NCBI RefSeq assembly: GCF_000247605.1
Contig: NC_016894.1
Location: forward strand, 682,001-746,000
DNA length: 64,000 nt
Direction of reading: 5' to 3'
DNA from: Acetobacterium woodii DSM 1030
GTDB taxonomy: Bacteria > Bacillota > Clostridia > Eubacteriales > Eubacteriaceae
The position numbers and the translations under genes are program-made. The notes beneath the pieces were generated by a model that saw nothing but the letters and a program-made list of their open reading frames with translations, was not told where the DNA came from and did no database searches. This document shows positions 34,894 to 44,160 of the stretch, one piece after another. Every line of letters starts with the position of its first letter. The first letter of the stretch is position 1.

Positions 34894-35161
34894 GTCGTGC
34901 TAGACGGAGAGTTAGCGGTGCTTTGTAACCTGCAATCCGCTGTAGCAGGGTTGAAGTCCCCATTGAGGCGCCAAGGTTTGAAGTCAGCCAGAGGAAAGTA
35001 GCGTTGAGAGTTGGACCCTTCGCAATAGAAACCTATGAACCCCGTCAGGTCAGGAATGAAGCAGCGGTAAGTAGGATCTTTTATGTGCCGGAGGATTATC
35101 TGATTTGAGTTAACTACCTGTGTAACGTTTGGAAATTGGTGGTCGAGGTGGGGTGCACGAC
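34894..35161 (+). ncRNA. ffs: Signal recognition particle RNA, long bacterial type
   Basis: About 268 bases. The 5' end GTCGTGC pairs with the 3' end GCACGAC. The GGTGCTTTGTAACC Alu-type start is visible, as is the conserved apical S-domain, GTCAGGTCAGGAATGAAGCAGC, containing the GGAA-type loop that binds Ffh. The long form with an Alu domain is typical of Firmicutes. It starts right after the consensus promoter and stops at a perfect terminator. Confidence 0.95.
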
Positions 35162-35162
35162 A

Positions 35163-35213
35163 AAAAAGTCTATCTAAGGCTAAACATTGTTTAGCCTTAG
35201 ATAGACTTTTTTA
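35163..35213 (+). terminator. SRP RNA terminator
   Basis: AAAAAGTCTATCTAAGGCTA and its exact complement form a roughly 20-bp stem with a T run. Confidence 0.92.
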
Positions 35214-35381
35214 TTTGGCGTTGCAATTATGATACTTAATCGTCATCATGGAATAAAAATTAGGGATAATCTATATTTTAACAATTATTCTTGCTATAAT
35301 GTTTGCAATTAATGCCGTTAGGATCAGCATAACTCCGCGACGACGGAAGAAGAATAAATTTTAGAATGTGAGGAAAAACCC

Positions 35382-36521
35382 ATGCGATTTTTTCAAGTGA
35401 AACCGGCAATTTATTATGGGGAAGGTTCCCTGAAACAAATTGAGAAACATAATTTTAAAAATGTGTGTATCGCCACTGACCAGGGAATGGTCAAATTTGG
35501 ATTATTAAAGCGATTAACGGATGAACTGGATGCAAAAGGGGTTAGTTATCATGTGTTTGCAGACATCGAATCAGATCCATCCACCGAGATTGTGGAAAAA
35601 GGGTTAATGCATATCATCATGAATAAACCAGACGCCCTGATTGCGATTGGCGGTGGCTCGGTTATCGATGCAGCCAAAGCGATTATTTTTTATTGTGTTA
35701 ATTTTAAGCGGATCTTTTTTGAAGATCAATATGTTCATAAACCGATGTTTATTGCGATTCCAACAACCGCCGGAACCGGTTCAGAGGTTACCGAATATGC
35801 GGTTATTACGGATAAACAAAAAAATACTAAAATTCCCTTAACGGATATCTTAATGATGCCGGATGAAGCGATATTAGATCCCAAACTGATTGAAAGTGTT
35901 CCGGCCGGGGCTACCGCGGCTACGGGAATGGATGTTATGACTCATGCGATTGAAGCGTTTATTTCAACCAACAATAATCCCTTTGCCCGTTGTTATGCGA
36001 ACAAAGCGGCCGAACTGGTTTTTAGAAGTTTATATCCAAGTTATCTGAATGGGTCGGATCTCGAAGCAAAAGGAAGCATGCAGATCGCTTCTTGTATGGC
36101 CGGGATTGCCTTTAACAGTGCCGGCTTGGGGATTACCCATAGTATTGCCCACGCTTTTGGTGCGATGTTCCATTTGCCACACGGTTTGGCAAATGCGATT
36201 GCATTACCCTACATGATTCAATTTAATGGCCAGGATGAAAAAGTTCAGCATCAATTTGCCCGGCTTTTGAGCGGCTCCGGTATTTTAAATGTATCGGGAA
36301 ACGCCACAGAGACATTATATAACAGTATTGTTTCATTAAATGCTTCATTAAACATCCCTGTTTCGCTAAAAGCATTTGGGGTAACCGAAGAAGCATATCT
36401 GAATGCCCGCGAAGAGATGATGGATAAAGCGATGGCTGATATCTGTACGACGACCAATCCGGTAAAAATGACCAGAGATAAGCTAAAAGGGGTTATGGAT
36501 CAAGCTTATTATGGCGTTTAA
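35382..36521 (+). CDS. Iron-containing alcohol dehydrogenase
   Basis: 379 residues, group III alcohol dehydrogenase in the 1,3-propanediol/butanol dehydrogenase group. ALIAIGGGSVIDAAK binds NAD, PTTAGTGSEVTEYAVITD follows, and the Fe ligands are the Asp/His of GMDVMTHAIEAF and the His residues in GITHSIAHAFGAMFHLPHGLAN. It would reduce short aldehydes to alcohols. Monocistronic, with a terminator after it. Substrate unknown. Confidence 0.93.
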   Translation: MRFFQVKPAIYYGEGSLKQIEKHNFKNVCIATDQGMVKFGLLKRLTDELDAKGVSYHVFADIESDPSTEIVEKGLMHIIMNKPDALIAIGGGSVIDAAKAIIFYCVNFKRIFFEDQYVHKPMFIAIPTTAGTGSEVTEYAVITDKQKNTKIPLTDILMMPDEAILDPKLIESVPAGATAATGMDVMTHAIEAFISTNNNPFARCYANKAAELVFRSLYPSYLNGSDLEAKGSMQIASCMAGIAFNSAGLGITHSIAHAFGAMFHLPHGLANAIALPYMIQFNGQDEKVQHQFARLLSGSGILNVSGNATETLYNSIVSLNASLNIPVSLKAFGVTEEAYLNAREEMMDKAMADICTTTNPVKMTRDKLKGVMDQAYYGV

Positions 36522-36547
36522 ATAACGTATTTAAACATAACTAAATA

Positions 36548-36601
36548 AAAAAACCGGAAAGAAAAAGGCAAGCCAGCTTTTCTTTTCGGTTCTTTTTATT
36601 T
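36548..36601. terminator. Terminator between convergent ADH and LysR genes
   Basis: AACCGGAAAGAAAA...TTTTCTTTTCGGTT hairpin with A- and T-rich flanks. Confidence 0.8.
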
Positions 36602-36656
36602 TTAGAGTAGCGTTAGATCAAGCCGCGGATGATTGATCCAATTAAAAACAGGACAG

Positions 36657-37517
36657 TTAATTAAAGGCGGCTGAAAAAATTGAATCAATGATCGGGTAAT
36701 GATCAGATCGGTATGAATAATAGCTTTTGATTGTGGGGGTATTAAAATCCAATAAGGGGATCAAGATCAGTGAGTGATCAGCCAGATATTGAGAGACCAA
36801 ACTTTCAGGTAAAAAACTATACCCGATCCCGGACAATAAGAAGGGAATTAATTTACTGCTGTTATCGATTTCGAATTTGAATTGATGGTGAGGGGGAAAT
36901 AATTCGCGGATGAATGACCCCACCTGATGAAGGGCAAAATTACAAAAGAGGTAATCCAGCGAAGCTAAATCTTTTTGGTAAAGGCCGTTGCTAAAATCAC
37001 TGTTGCGGGGGCTTGTCACAAGGATCAACTGATCTTCTTTAAACGGCGTACAACGATAACCACTTTTTTTAAAAGGAATATAAGTAAAGGCAATATCGAT
37101 TAAACCATCTTGCAAAAAAGTGAGCAATTCAAAAGAATGATTGATGATAACTTTGATTGAGGTATGGATATCATTCGAAAAAATGGGATGAATAATCGAG
37201 AATAAATAGTTTTCGTAAATGGAGTTTGTGGTGCCAAAACGAATCAATTTACGCGTTAAGTCAGGCCCATTAATTTCGGCGATGGCGGTTTCCTCCAATT
37301 CGAGTAAGCGTTTGGCATAACCTAAAAATGATTGTCCGGCGGCGGTTAAAGAGACTTTTTTGTTATCTCTCAGGAAAAGTTGTTGGCCCAGATTTTTTTC
37401 TAATTCATTAATGCGGTTGGTGACGGTTGATTGGGCGACAAAAAGGAGATTGGCAGTTTGGGTAAAATTTCGAGTTGATGATAATTGAATAAATGTTTTT
37501 AATAGTTGCGTATCCAT
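36657..37517 (-). CDS. LysR family transcriptional regulator
   Basis: 286 residues. N-terminal helix-turn-helix: LLKTFIQLSSTRNFTQTANLLFVAQSTVTNRINELEKNLGQQLF; the remainder is a type-2 periplasmic-binding-like effector domain. I chose the ATG at 37517, with AGGAGTTAT before it. It is divergent from the methyltransferase at 37635, so that gene is a natural target. The effector is unknown. It belongs to the CysL/YwfK-like group by its simple HTH, but this is not secure. Confidence 0.92.
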   Translation of the reverse strand: MDTQLLKTFIQLSSTRNFTQTANLLFVAQSTVTNRINELEKNLGQQLFLRDNKKVSLTAAGQSFLGYAKRLLELEETAIAEINGPDLTRKLIRFGTTNSIYENYLFSIIHPIFSNDIHTSIKVIINHSFELLTFLQDGLIDIAFTYIPFKKSGYRCTPFKEDQLILVTSPRNSDFSNGLYQKDLASLDYLFCNFALHQVGSFIRELFPPHHQFKFEIDNSSKLIPFLLSGIGYSFLPESLVSQYLADHSLILIPLLDFNTPTIKSYYSYRSDHYPIIDSIFSAAFN

Positions 37518-37634
37518 GATAACTCCTATAATCATATTTTCGAATTGATAAGATCAATATTATTCATTTTACAAATTATATAATACCTTTTATAATAAAA
37601 CAATCAATAAAAACAGGATTCAGGAGGAAAAATC

Positions 37635-38405
37635 ATGGAAGATTGGAATGTCAAATTATATCATCAATACGAAAAGGAACGGTTGCAACCGTCGATTGAT
37701 TTGGTAAATAGAATTGCCAAAGACTCATTTAACCGGATAATTGATATCGGATGCGGCTCGGGCATGAGTACATTACCGCTTCGGAAGCGATTTAAGAAGG
37801 CTGAAATTGTAGGCGTGGATTTATCAGCAGCGATGCTTGAAAAAGCCAAAGAAACGATCAGTGATGTGACCTGGCTAAAAAGAGATTGCAGTAAACCGAT
37901 GAATGATTTAGGAAAATTTGATCTGGTTTTTTCCAATGCTGCCTTGCAATGGTTTGAAAACCAGGCGGCGGTGATAAAAAATTTAAGTGAGATGTTGGTT
38001 TCCGAAGGATTATTGGCGATCCAGATTCCTTATTTTTCGGATATGATTATCTCCGATTGTATTGATGAAGTGGTGCAAACCGATGATACGGCAGTCTTTA
38101 ATGAAATCGCAATGGAAACCTGTAATTGTTACGCACCGGGATTTTATTATGATGAATTGACTAAGTGGTTTAACAAAGTTGAATTATGGCAAACAAATTA
38201 TTTTCATGTGATGGATGATCATCAAGCGATTATAAAATTTTGTCAGAGTACCGGCTTAAGACCTTATTTGGAAAGGCTAGCTGAAAATGAAAAAGATGAC
38301 TTTTTAAAAAGCGTGTTAAATGGCGTTAAAAAAAGTTATCCGGTTCAAAAAAATGGTTGTGTATTATTTGAATTCAAACGGATGTTTTTTATCGCTGAAA
38401 AATAA
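37635..38405 (+). CDS. SAM-dependent methyltransferase, trans-aconitate methyltransferase-like
   Basis: 256 residues, class I methyltransferase. Motif I is IIDIGCGSGMSTLPL, followed by VGVDLSAAMLEKA and the FDLVFSNAALQWF post-motif that is characteristic of Tam/BioC-like enzymes. The C-terminal half differs from BioC, and no biotin genes are nearby, so trans-aconitate or another small acid is a possible acceptor. AGGAGG precedes the ATG. Divergently arranged with the LysR gene. Confidence 0.85.
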   Translation: MEDWNVKLYHQYEKERLQPSIDLVNRIAKDSFNRIIDIGCGSGMSTLPLRKRFKKAEIVGVDLSAAMLEKAKETISDVTWLKRDCSKPMNDLGKFDLVFSNAALQWFENQAAVIKNLSEMLVSEGLLAIQIPYFSDMIISDCIDEVVQTDDTAVFNEIAMETCNCYAPGFYYDELTKWFNKVELWQTNYFHVMDDHQAIIKFCQSTGLRPYLERLAENEKDDFLKSVLNGVKKSYPVQKNGCVLFEFKRMFFIAEK

Positions 38406-38484
38406 TCACAGCAACAAAGTTTGATAAGGCCAATTAAATGATCAGAAACCATTGATTTTAAATAATAGAAATAAGGTGAATAAA

Positions 38485-38967
38485 ATGACCATGACAATTA
38501 TCTTTTACGGATTAGCGGCGGTTGGATTAATCCTTTCTTTGCTTAAGAACAAAGCAAAAACAAAGTTGGCGTTAAAAAAAGCCCTGAAAGCTTTTGAAAA
38601 TATTTTGCCCCAGTTTTTGGGAATTATTCTCTTGATTGGCGTGATTCTCAGTATCTTATCACCGCAGCAGATTTCGCAGTTAATTGGGACGAATTCAGGG
38701 TGGTGGGGTGTTCTCATCGCCACTATCCTGGGATCAATCACCTTAATTCCGGGATTCCTGGCATTTCCATTAGCCGCGGCGTTATTGGAAAACGGTGCCG
38801 GTTATATGCAAATTGGAGCTTTTGTTTCCAGTTTAATGATGGTGGGGATTGTGACTATGCCGGTTGAATTTTTATATTTCGGGAAAAAAGCGACTTTTTT
38901 GAGAAATGGCATGGGTTTACTTTTTTCGCTTCTTGTTGCTAGCGTGATTGGAGGATTAATGACATGA
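38485..38967 (+). CDS. Permease, UPF0718/ArsP-like, first half
   Basis: 160 residues with four to five hydrophobic helices, including LIGTNSGWWGVLIATILGS and IPGFLAFPLAAALLENGAGY. Pairs with the next gene to match the duplicated layout of full-length UPF0718 (DUF318) permeases. ATG 38485 is preferred because AAGGTG precedes it; an in-frame ATG at 38452 lacks a site. The family includes putative metal(loid) and organic permeases. Substrate unknown. Confidence 0.85.
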   Translation: MTMTIIFYGLAAVGLILSLLKNKAKTKLALKKALKAFENILPQFLGIILLIGVILSILSPQQISQLIGTNSGWWGVLIATILGSITLIPGFLAFPLAAALLENGAGYMQIGAFVSSLMMVGIVTMPVEFLYFGKKATFLRNGMGLLFSLLVASVIGGLMT

Positions 38968-39515
38968 GCAAAAATAAAATGGCGTTATTTAAACGCTACC
39001 GTTTTTTTATTTTTATGTTGATAGCCACCCTAATTATTTTATTATTTAAACCAGCATTAGGTTTAAACGTCTATCACGTAGCAATAAACAGTGTTCTGCA
39101 AATGTTGGGGGTATTGCCGCCGATTTTTATCTTAATTGGCTTATTGGACGTTTGGGTTGATAAAGAAACGATGGTTAAATACATGGGTAAAGATTCTGGC
39201 ATTGTGGGGATCCTGTTGGGCTTTTTTCTGGGTTCGGCGGCAGCCGGTCCACTTTATGCGGTATTTCCGGTTGCGGGAGTATTTATTAACAAGGGCAGTC
39301 GGCTGGCGAATGTGTTTATTATTGTCGGAGCTTGGGCATCGATGAAAATACCGCTGTTATTGTTTGAAGTCGCATCAATGGGGTTAAAATTCACCATTAT
39401 TCGTTTTATAATGGATGTTTTTGGGGTTCTGATTATTGCGTTTGTAATGGAAAAGTTGCTGACGCAAGCTGATGAACAGGAAATTTGTCAATTATCAAAA
39501 AAGATGGTTGAATAA
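38964..39515 (+). CDS. Permease, UPF0718/ArsP-like, second half
   Basis: 183 residues, five helices, with PPIFILIGLLDVWVDKETMVKYMGKDSGI and GSAAAGPLYAVFPVAG mirroring the first half. ATGA overlap with the preceding gene makes the pair translationally coupled. Together they probably form one permease; in other bacteria the two halves are a single polypeptide. Ends in a terminator. Confidence 0.85.
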   Translation: MSKNKMALFKRYRFFIFMLIATLIILLFKPALGLNVYHVAINSVLQMLGVLPPIFILIGLLDVWVDKETMVKYMGKDSGIVGILLGFFLGSAAAGPLYAVFPVAGVFINKGSRLANVFIIVGAWASMKIPLLLFEVASMGLKFTIIRFIMDVFGVLIIAFVMEKLLTQADEQEICQLSKKMVE

Positions 39516-39527
39516 TCCGTTAATCAA

Positions 39528-39571
39528 AAAAACACACGATTCCAGACTGCCGTGGAATCGTGTGTTTTTAG
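39528..39571. terminator. Terminator between convergent genes
   Basis: AAACACACGATTCCA...TGGAATCGTGTGTTT hairpin, 15-bp stem. Confidence 0.88.
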
Positions 39572-39601
39572 GGACCGAAAAAAACGAAGCGGCCTTAGAA
39601 A

Positions 39602-39910
39602 TCAGCCGGCTATCATGAGCGAGGCAAAAACGCCAACTAAGACGATGGTAAGAACTAAAAATACGATTTCTAGAATAATAACAACTAAACCAATGGTTTT
39701 ACCGGTTTTAGCTTTTTTATTTGTGGGATCAAGGGCAAATTCTTTTCGGCCATAAACAAAAGCTAAGATGGCAAAAACTAGAACAGCGAGACCTAATATC
39801 GAAGAGAAAATCCCTCCCAGTTTCAATAATCCCAGAATAATGCCGACCGCCCAACAAATAAGTGCAATGATACCAAAAGTAAAACCTTTCATTCCGTCTT
39901 CAAAACTCAT
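39602..39910 (-). CDS. Small DUF4190-like membrane protein
   Basis: 102 residues with two long hydrophobic regions (about 10-50 and 72-102) around a short polar loop (YGRKEFALDPTNKKAKTGKT). The pattern of Gly-rich helices, a K/R loop and a repeated GxxxG resembles DUF4190 proteins of Firmicutes. Start at ATG 39910 with AAAAGGAG upstream. Function unknown. Confidence 0.7.
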   Translation of the reverse strand: MSFEDGMKGFTFGIIALICWAVGIILGLLKLGGIFSSILGLAVLVFAILAFVYGRKEFALDPTNKKAKTGKTIGLVVIILEIVFLVLTIVLVGVFASLMIAG

Positions 39911-40061
39911 AACAACACTCCTTTTCCTCTTCAAAATTAAATGAATCTGTTTATCGCTTTATTATAACTTAAAAATAAATTTTAAACAAGCGATAAACTT
40001 GACAAATAAACATAAATATGTACCAATGAAAAAAAGTGCGGATAAATTTTTTTAGGTGCTT

Positions 40062-40376
40062 TTATTTCGTTAATGTTACGGTAACATCTTTCGGTAAAGC
40101 CAGACCGGCAGCGACTTCGACAACTTTTGTAATTCCCATCGGGACTGGACAAGCACTATGTTTGCAATTAACGCGACAGGCTTCGTAAATGACGCCTTCG
40201 CCAACTTTGTCCTGGATGCAAGACAGTCCATCGATCTCTTTTAAAACCTCGTTTAATTCACTGAAGGCCGGGCAATCGGTTTGGATATCTAAAAGAACAT
40301 CAAAACCGTCTGATTTTTCAGCTGTTACTTCAGTTTTAAAACCACAAACTCCGCTCATTATTGTTGCTTTTGCCAT
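40062..40376 (-). CDS. Conserved cysteine-containing small protein (DUF6951-like)
   Basis: 104 residues with five Cys: SGVCGFKT near the N-terminus, TDCPAF in the middle and EACRVNCKHSACPVP towards the C-terminus, suggesting metal or Fe-S binding. It resembles a short family common in acetogens and methanogens, but I cannot name a function. GGAG precedes the ATG. It is divergent from the helicase gene. Confidence 0.7.
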   Translation of the reverse strand: MAKATIMSGVCGFKTEVTAEKSDGFDVLLDIQTDCPAFSELNEVLKEIDGLSCIQDKVGEGVIYEACRVNCKHSACPVPMGITKVVEVAAGLALPKDVTVTLTK

Positions 40377-40468
40377 ATCATTCTCCTTTAGTCACGCATA
40401 TTGCGTATATTTTTGTATAGTATAGCACAGACTGGATTAAAAATTTCATATGAGATATAATATTATTT

Positions 40469-42610
40469 ATGAAAAATTATGAAATATTTAAACAGCAGTA
40501 TCATCTAAATTTAAACCAGCAACAGCAAAAAGCGATGGTTCGAATCAATGGGCAAAGTTTGTTATTGGCGGTACCGGGAAGCGGGAAAACGACCGTTATT
40601 ATCTGTCGGATTGCGTATCTGTTACAGGTTGAGAAAATTATGCCAGAAGCTATCCTGACCTTGACTTTTAGTCGGATGGGTGCGCGCGATTTAAAAAACC
40701 GTTATCAAAAATTATTTGGAGCAGCTCAGGCCGAGCGGCTTCAGTTTAGTACAATTCATAGTTTTGCGCTGTCAGTGATTCGCCACTATGAACGGACTTA
40801 TCGCCGTCAGGCTTACGGCGTTTTAGGCAACACCACCCCGGTAATTCGTGAGCTTTATCAGCATTTATTTAAGGCGTATCCCGGTGAAATCGAGTTAGCT
40901 GAAATTTGTCAGCGAATTGGCTTTTGCAAAAACATGCTGATGAGTGATGACGAAATTAAACGGCTGCCGCCCTTGGAAATTGATTTTTTGAAACTATATG
41001 AAGCCTATGAAGGACATAAACTAGACGAACAACTTATGGATTTTGATGATATTTTAAAATATGCCTGGGTTCTGTTAAAAAAATATCCCGATATGCTGGC
41101 CTATTTTCAGAATAAATACCCGTATATTCATTTAGACGAAGCGCAGGATACTTCGAAAATTCAGTTTAAAATAATTGAATTGTTAACTGGAAAAAACGGA
41201 AATCTTTTTATGGTTGGCGACGAAGATCAGAGTATCTATGGCTTTCGCGGAGCGTTCCCGGAATCGTTATTATCTTTTAAGGAAACCTGGCCTCAGGGCG
41301 AGGTTCTTTTAATGGAAACCAACTATCGAAGCACCAAACAGATTGTCGAAAAGGCGAACGCTTTTATCAAATTGAATCATGAACGTTATCAAAAAGAAAT
41401 GTCAACGCCAAATGGTTCAGGGGTATCGATTGTCCGGGAATGGGTCAAATCAACCGAAGCGCAATATCAGTTTATCATCAAAGCGATCAAGCAGGAAGGT
41501 AAAGAAATAGCGATCCTGTATCGTAATAATGAATCGGCAATTCCACTGGTCGATCTTTTGGACGAGGCGGGAATTGGCTACCATATCAAAGAACATAGTC
41601 CTTTGTTTTTTACGCATTTTTTAATTAAAGATATCAAGCGTTTTTATCAATTTGCCTGTGATCCCAGCGATTTGAATTTATTTACGCAGATTTATTATAA
41701 ACTGGATGCCGCAATATCTCGAGAAACCATCAATCAGATGAGTAAATGGTATCGGTCAGGAGATCTGGTTCTGGACGGATTGATTAAAAAAAGTGCGGGG
41801 AAAGACTGGCAGATCAATCGTCTAAAAGAATTAAAAAGTGGTTTTCAACGCTTAAAAAACGTTAATCCTAAAATCGGAATAGCGATGATTTTGGATGATC
41901 TGGGTTATCGATCCTATTTAAATTTTAGAATTAATTCCGGGCAATCAGAAGAAAGTATTGAGCAAAAGCTTTCGATGTTAAAGATTTTGGCTGGACGGGT
42001 TCCTGATTTTTGGCGGTTTTTTGATAAACTGACAAAGCTTGAAGAAAAACTTCAGGAGCCGCAGGCTAAACAAACGAAAAATCCTCTGGTAACCCTGTCA
42101 ACTTTTCATTCCAGTAAAGGTCTTGAGTTTGAAAAGGTCTTTATTATTGATGCCACGGAAGGCCAGATTCCCAATGTATCAACAGCCCCAGAGGATCACA
42201 AAGCCTACGCCGAAGAAGTGCGGTTGTTTTATGTGGCGGTCACGCGGGCTAAGATGGAACTTATTTTTCTTTGCGTGAAAAACCGCGAAAAAGATATCAA
42301 ACCGTCACCGTTTATCACTTATCTAATTGATGGTTTACCCAAGAAAAAAAGACAAACCAGTAAACCGTCATTTAAAACTAAAATTAAAGAAAGTTTTGGC
42401 AGTCAGCAGAACAAATGGCAAAACTATAAAACCAGTGAACTAAAGATGGATTTATCGGCATATCAAAAGGGCACGCTGATCGCCCATCAGCGCTTTGGCG
42501 AAGGGACTATTTTAGAACGCGATGGGATGATTGCAACGATTCATTTTGATCAGGTCGGAGAAAAGAAAATGAATCTGGCGGTGTGCATCGAAAATGGGGT
42601 AATTAAATAA
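40469..42610 (+). CDS. UvrD/PcrA-like superfamily 1 DNA helicase
   Basis: 713 residues, 3'-5' SF1 helicase. Walker A AVPGSGKTTVI, Walker B LDEAQDTS, motif III GDEDQSIYGFRGA, motif IV NYRST, motif V TFHSSKGLEFEKV and motif VI VTRAKMEL are all visible. C-terminal residues about 650-713 hold a small PcrA-like tail (QKGTLIAHQRFGEGTI). A role in repair or fork clearance is known for the family. The upstream TATAAT at 40456-40461 lies so close that the transcript may start at the ATG itself. Confidence 0.92.
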   Translation: MKNYEIFKQQYHLNLNQQQQKAMVRINGQSLLLAVPGSGKTTVIICRIAYLLQVEKIMPEAILTLTFSRMGARDLKNRYQKLFGAAQAERLQFSTIHSFALSVIRHYERTYRRQAYGVLGNTTPVIRELYQHLFKAYPGEIELAEICQRIGFCKNMLMSDDEIKRLPPLEIDFLKLYEAYEGHKLDEQLMDFDDILKYAWVLLKKYPDMLAYFQNKYPYIHLDEAQDTSKIQFKIIELLTGKNGNLFMVGDEDQSIYGFRGAFPESLLSFKETWPQGEVLLMETNYRSTKQIVEKANAFIKLNHERYQKEMSTPNGSGVSIVREWVKSTEAQYQFIIKAIKQEGKEIAILYRNNESAIPLVDLLDEAGIGYHIKEHSPLFFTHFLIKDIKRFYQFACDPSDLNLFTQIYYKLDAAISRETINQMSKWYRSGDLVLDGLIKKSAGKDWQINRLKELKSGFQRLKNVNPKIGIAMILDDLGYRSYLNFRINSGQSEESIEQKLSMLKILAGRVPDFWRFFDKLTKLEEKLQEPQAKQTKNPLVTLSTFHSSKGLEFEKVFIIDATEGQIPNVSTAPEDHKAYAEEVRLFYVAVTRAKMELIFLCVKNREKDIKPSPFITYLIDGLPKKKRQTSKPSFKTKIKESFGSQQNKWQNYKTSELKMDLSAYQKGTLIAHQRFGEGTILERDGMIATIHFDQVGEKKMNLAVCIENGVIK

Positions 42611-42725
42611 TTTTAAGTCATTTTGAATTAAGTTGAAATTTTCTGATAGCTATTTTGAAATAATTATGTTAAATTTGGTTACGAAATTAGTGTAAAGCGT
42701 ATTCAGATGGAAGGGTTGAAAGTGC

Positions 42726-43661
42726 ATGAATTTTACAAATTTACAGTACATAATTGAAATTGATAAGATTGGTTCAATCTCTTTGGCGGCGAAAAAGTTA
42801 TATGTGGCGCAGTCGAATTTAAGTCGCGCGGTAAAAGAAATGGAGAAGGAATTTGATATTACCATTTTCCAGCGAACGTCTAAAGGAGTGGTGACAACTC
42901 GCGAAGGGCAACGTTTTTTAAATCATGCCAAAGAAATCCAGGATCAGGTAAACAGTCTTAAAAATGAATATTCAGATTTGACCGATAAAGGCGTCAATAT
43001 CAAAATATCAGTGCCCCGCGCCTCTTATATTGCTGAAGTTTTTAATGAGTACATCAGTTCCTTGAATGAAGAGAAGATGTTGCGAGTTCATTATTACGAA
43101 ACAAATACGATGAAAACGATTCGAAATATTCTGGATTATCAATATGATATTGGAATTATTCGATTTAATTCTTTACATGAAGGATATTATTTGTCGCTCT
43201 TGAAATTGAAAAAATTGCAGCATCGACTTATTTTAGAATTTGATTATTTGCTGTTAACTTCTAAAAAAAGCAGTATCGCTGATAAACATATTCGTTCCTA
43301 TGATGATTTAAAAGGGTGTATTGAGGTGATTCACGGCGATGATCGACTGCCATCGGGAGACTATGTTGATTTGACCGAAGATGATCGTGAAGAACGTTCT
43401 CAGGATAAGGTGATCTACTTGTATGAACGTGGCAGTCAATTTGAAATCCTTGATACGATTCCAAACACTTTTATGTGGGTTTCGCCAATACCGCAAGCAA
43501 TTTTGGATAAATATGGATTGGTTCAAATGCGATGTGGCGCTTTTGCAAAATATATGAAAGATGTGATGATTTTTAAAGAAGATCATGTTCCCAAAAAAAG
43601 CGAGAAGGTATTTCTTGATTTATTGAGAGAAAAAACAAGAGAATATGGGTGCTATTTTTAA
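42726..43661 (+). CDS. LysR family transcriptional regulator
   Basis: 311 residues. HTH: LQYIIEIDKIGSISLAAKKLYVAQSNLSRAVKEMEKEFDITIFQRT; then an effector domain of normal length. It is followed by a terminator and lies 500 bases before adhE on the same strand. The perfect 26-bp palindrome at 43789-43814 between them is a candidate binding site, making AdhE a possible target. Effector unknown. Confidence 0.9.
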   Translation: MNFTNLQYIIEIDKIGSISLAAKKLYVAQSNLSRAVKEMEKEFDITIFQRTSKGVVTTREGQRFLNHAKEIQDQVNSLKNEYSDLTDKGVNIKISVPRASYIAEVFNEYISSLNEEKMLRVHYYETNTMKTIRNILDYQYDIGIIRFNSLHEGYYLSLLKLKKLQHRLILEFDYLLLTSKKSSIADKHIRSYDDLKGCIEVIHGDDRLPSGDYVDLTEDDREERSQDKVIYLYERGSQFEILDTIPNTFMWVSPIPQAILDKYGLVQMRCGAFAKYMKDVMIFKEDHVPKKSEKVFLDLLREKTREYGCYF

Positions 43662-43678
43662 ATAGGTTACGAGCAAAA

Positions 43679-43708
43679 AGTCGTTGAGTAAAATCAACGG
43701 CTTTTTTT
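43679..43708 (+). terminator. Terminator after the lysR gene
   Basis: AGTCGTTGA-gtaaaa-TCAACGGCT followed by TTTTTTT. Confidence 0.85.
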
Positions 43709-43788
43709 GTTTAAGAAAAAAGCCAAATGAAGGAAGCGATAGAATTTGAAAATGATAGTAAAAGACAGGGATTTATGAAGAAATAGCA

Positions 43789-43814
43789 GCAATATATCAA
43801 ATTTGATATATTGC
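43789..43814. promoter_or_regulatory. Perfect 26-bp palindrome upstream of adhE
   Basis: GCAATATATCAAA is followed with no gap by its exact reverse complement. It lies about 350 bases before adhE, in a stretch (43709-44160) where I see no gene and no Rex-like site. A dimeric regulator, perhaps the adjacent LysR protein, could bind it. Confidence 0.75.
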
Positions 43815-44160
43815 ATTCACTAAACGCATATGCGCTCGTGGAAAGGTTTTCATTGAAAAATAAAAATTATGATGTTAGTATTAAGCCCAAGCAAAACCTT
43901 AGAATTGCTGAAATAAAGAAGAGAAGAGAGATCTCACCAAATGTTTGCGCAAAAAAAAGAAAAAGTAAATACTTGCAAGTAAAAAGTCATTGATATTATG
44001 ATTGGCCATCTAAAATATGAATGGCAAGAATGGAAATGTTGGAAATATGGAGAACCATTGAATTTTGTTTGAGTCAAAAAGCGACACAATAGAATTACAC
44101 GACAATGTGGATAGATGATTATTATGGGGAGTAAATTTTATTACGATAGAAGGAGCGGAC

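Noticed and set aside
43811-43993. A 60-codon frame between lysR and adhE
   Set aside because: No ribosome site, lysine-rich with no recognisable pattern, and it begins inside the 26-bp palindrome. Probably chance.
43709-44160. Rex operator for adhE
   Set aside because: No TTGTTAA-N4-TTAACAA-type sequence found in the interval.
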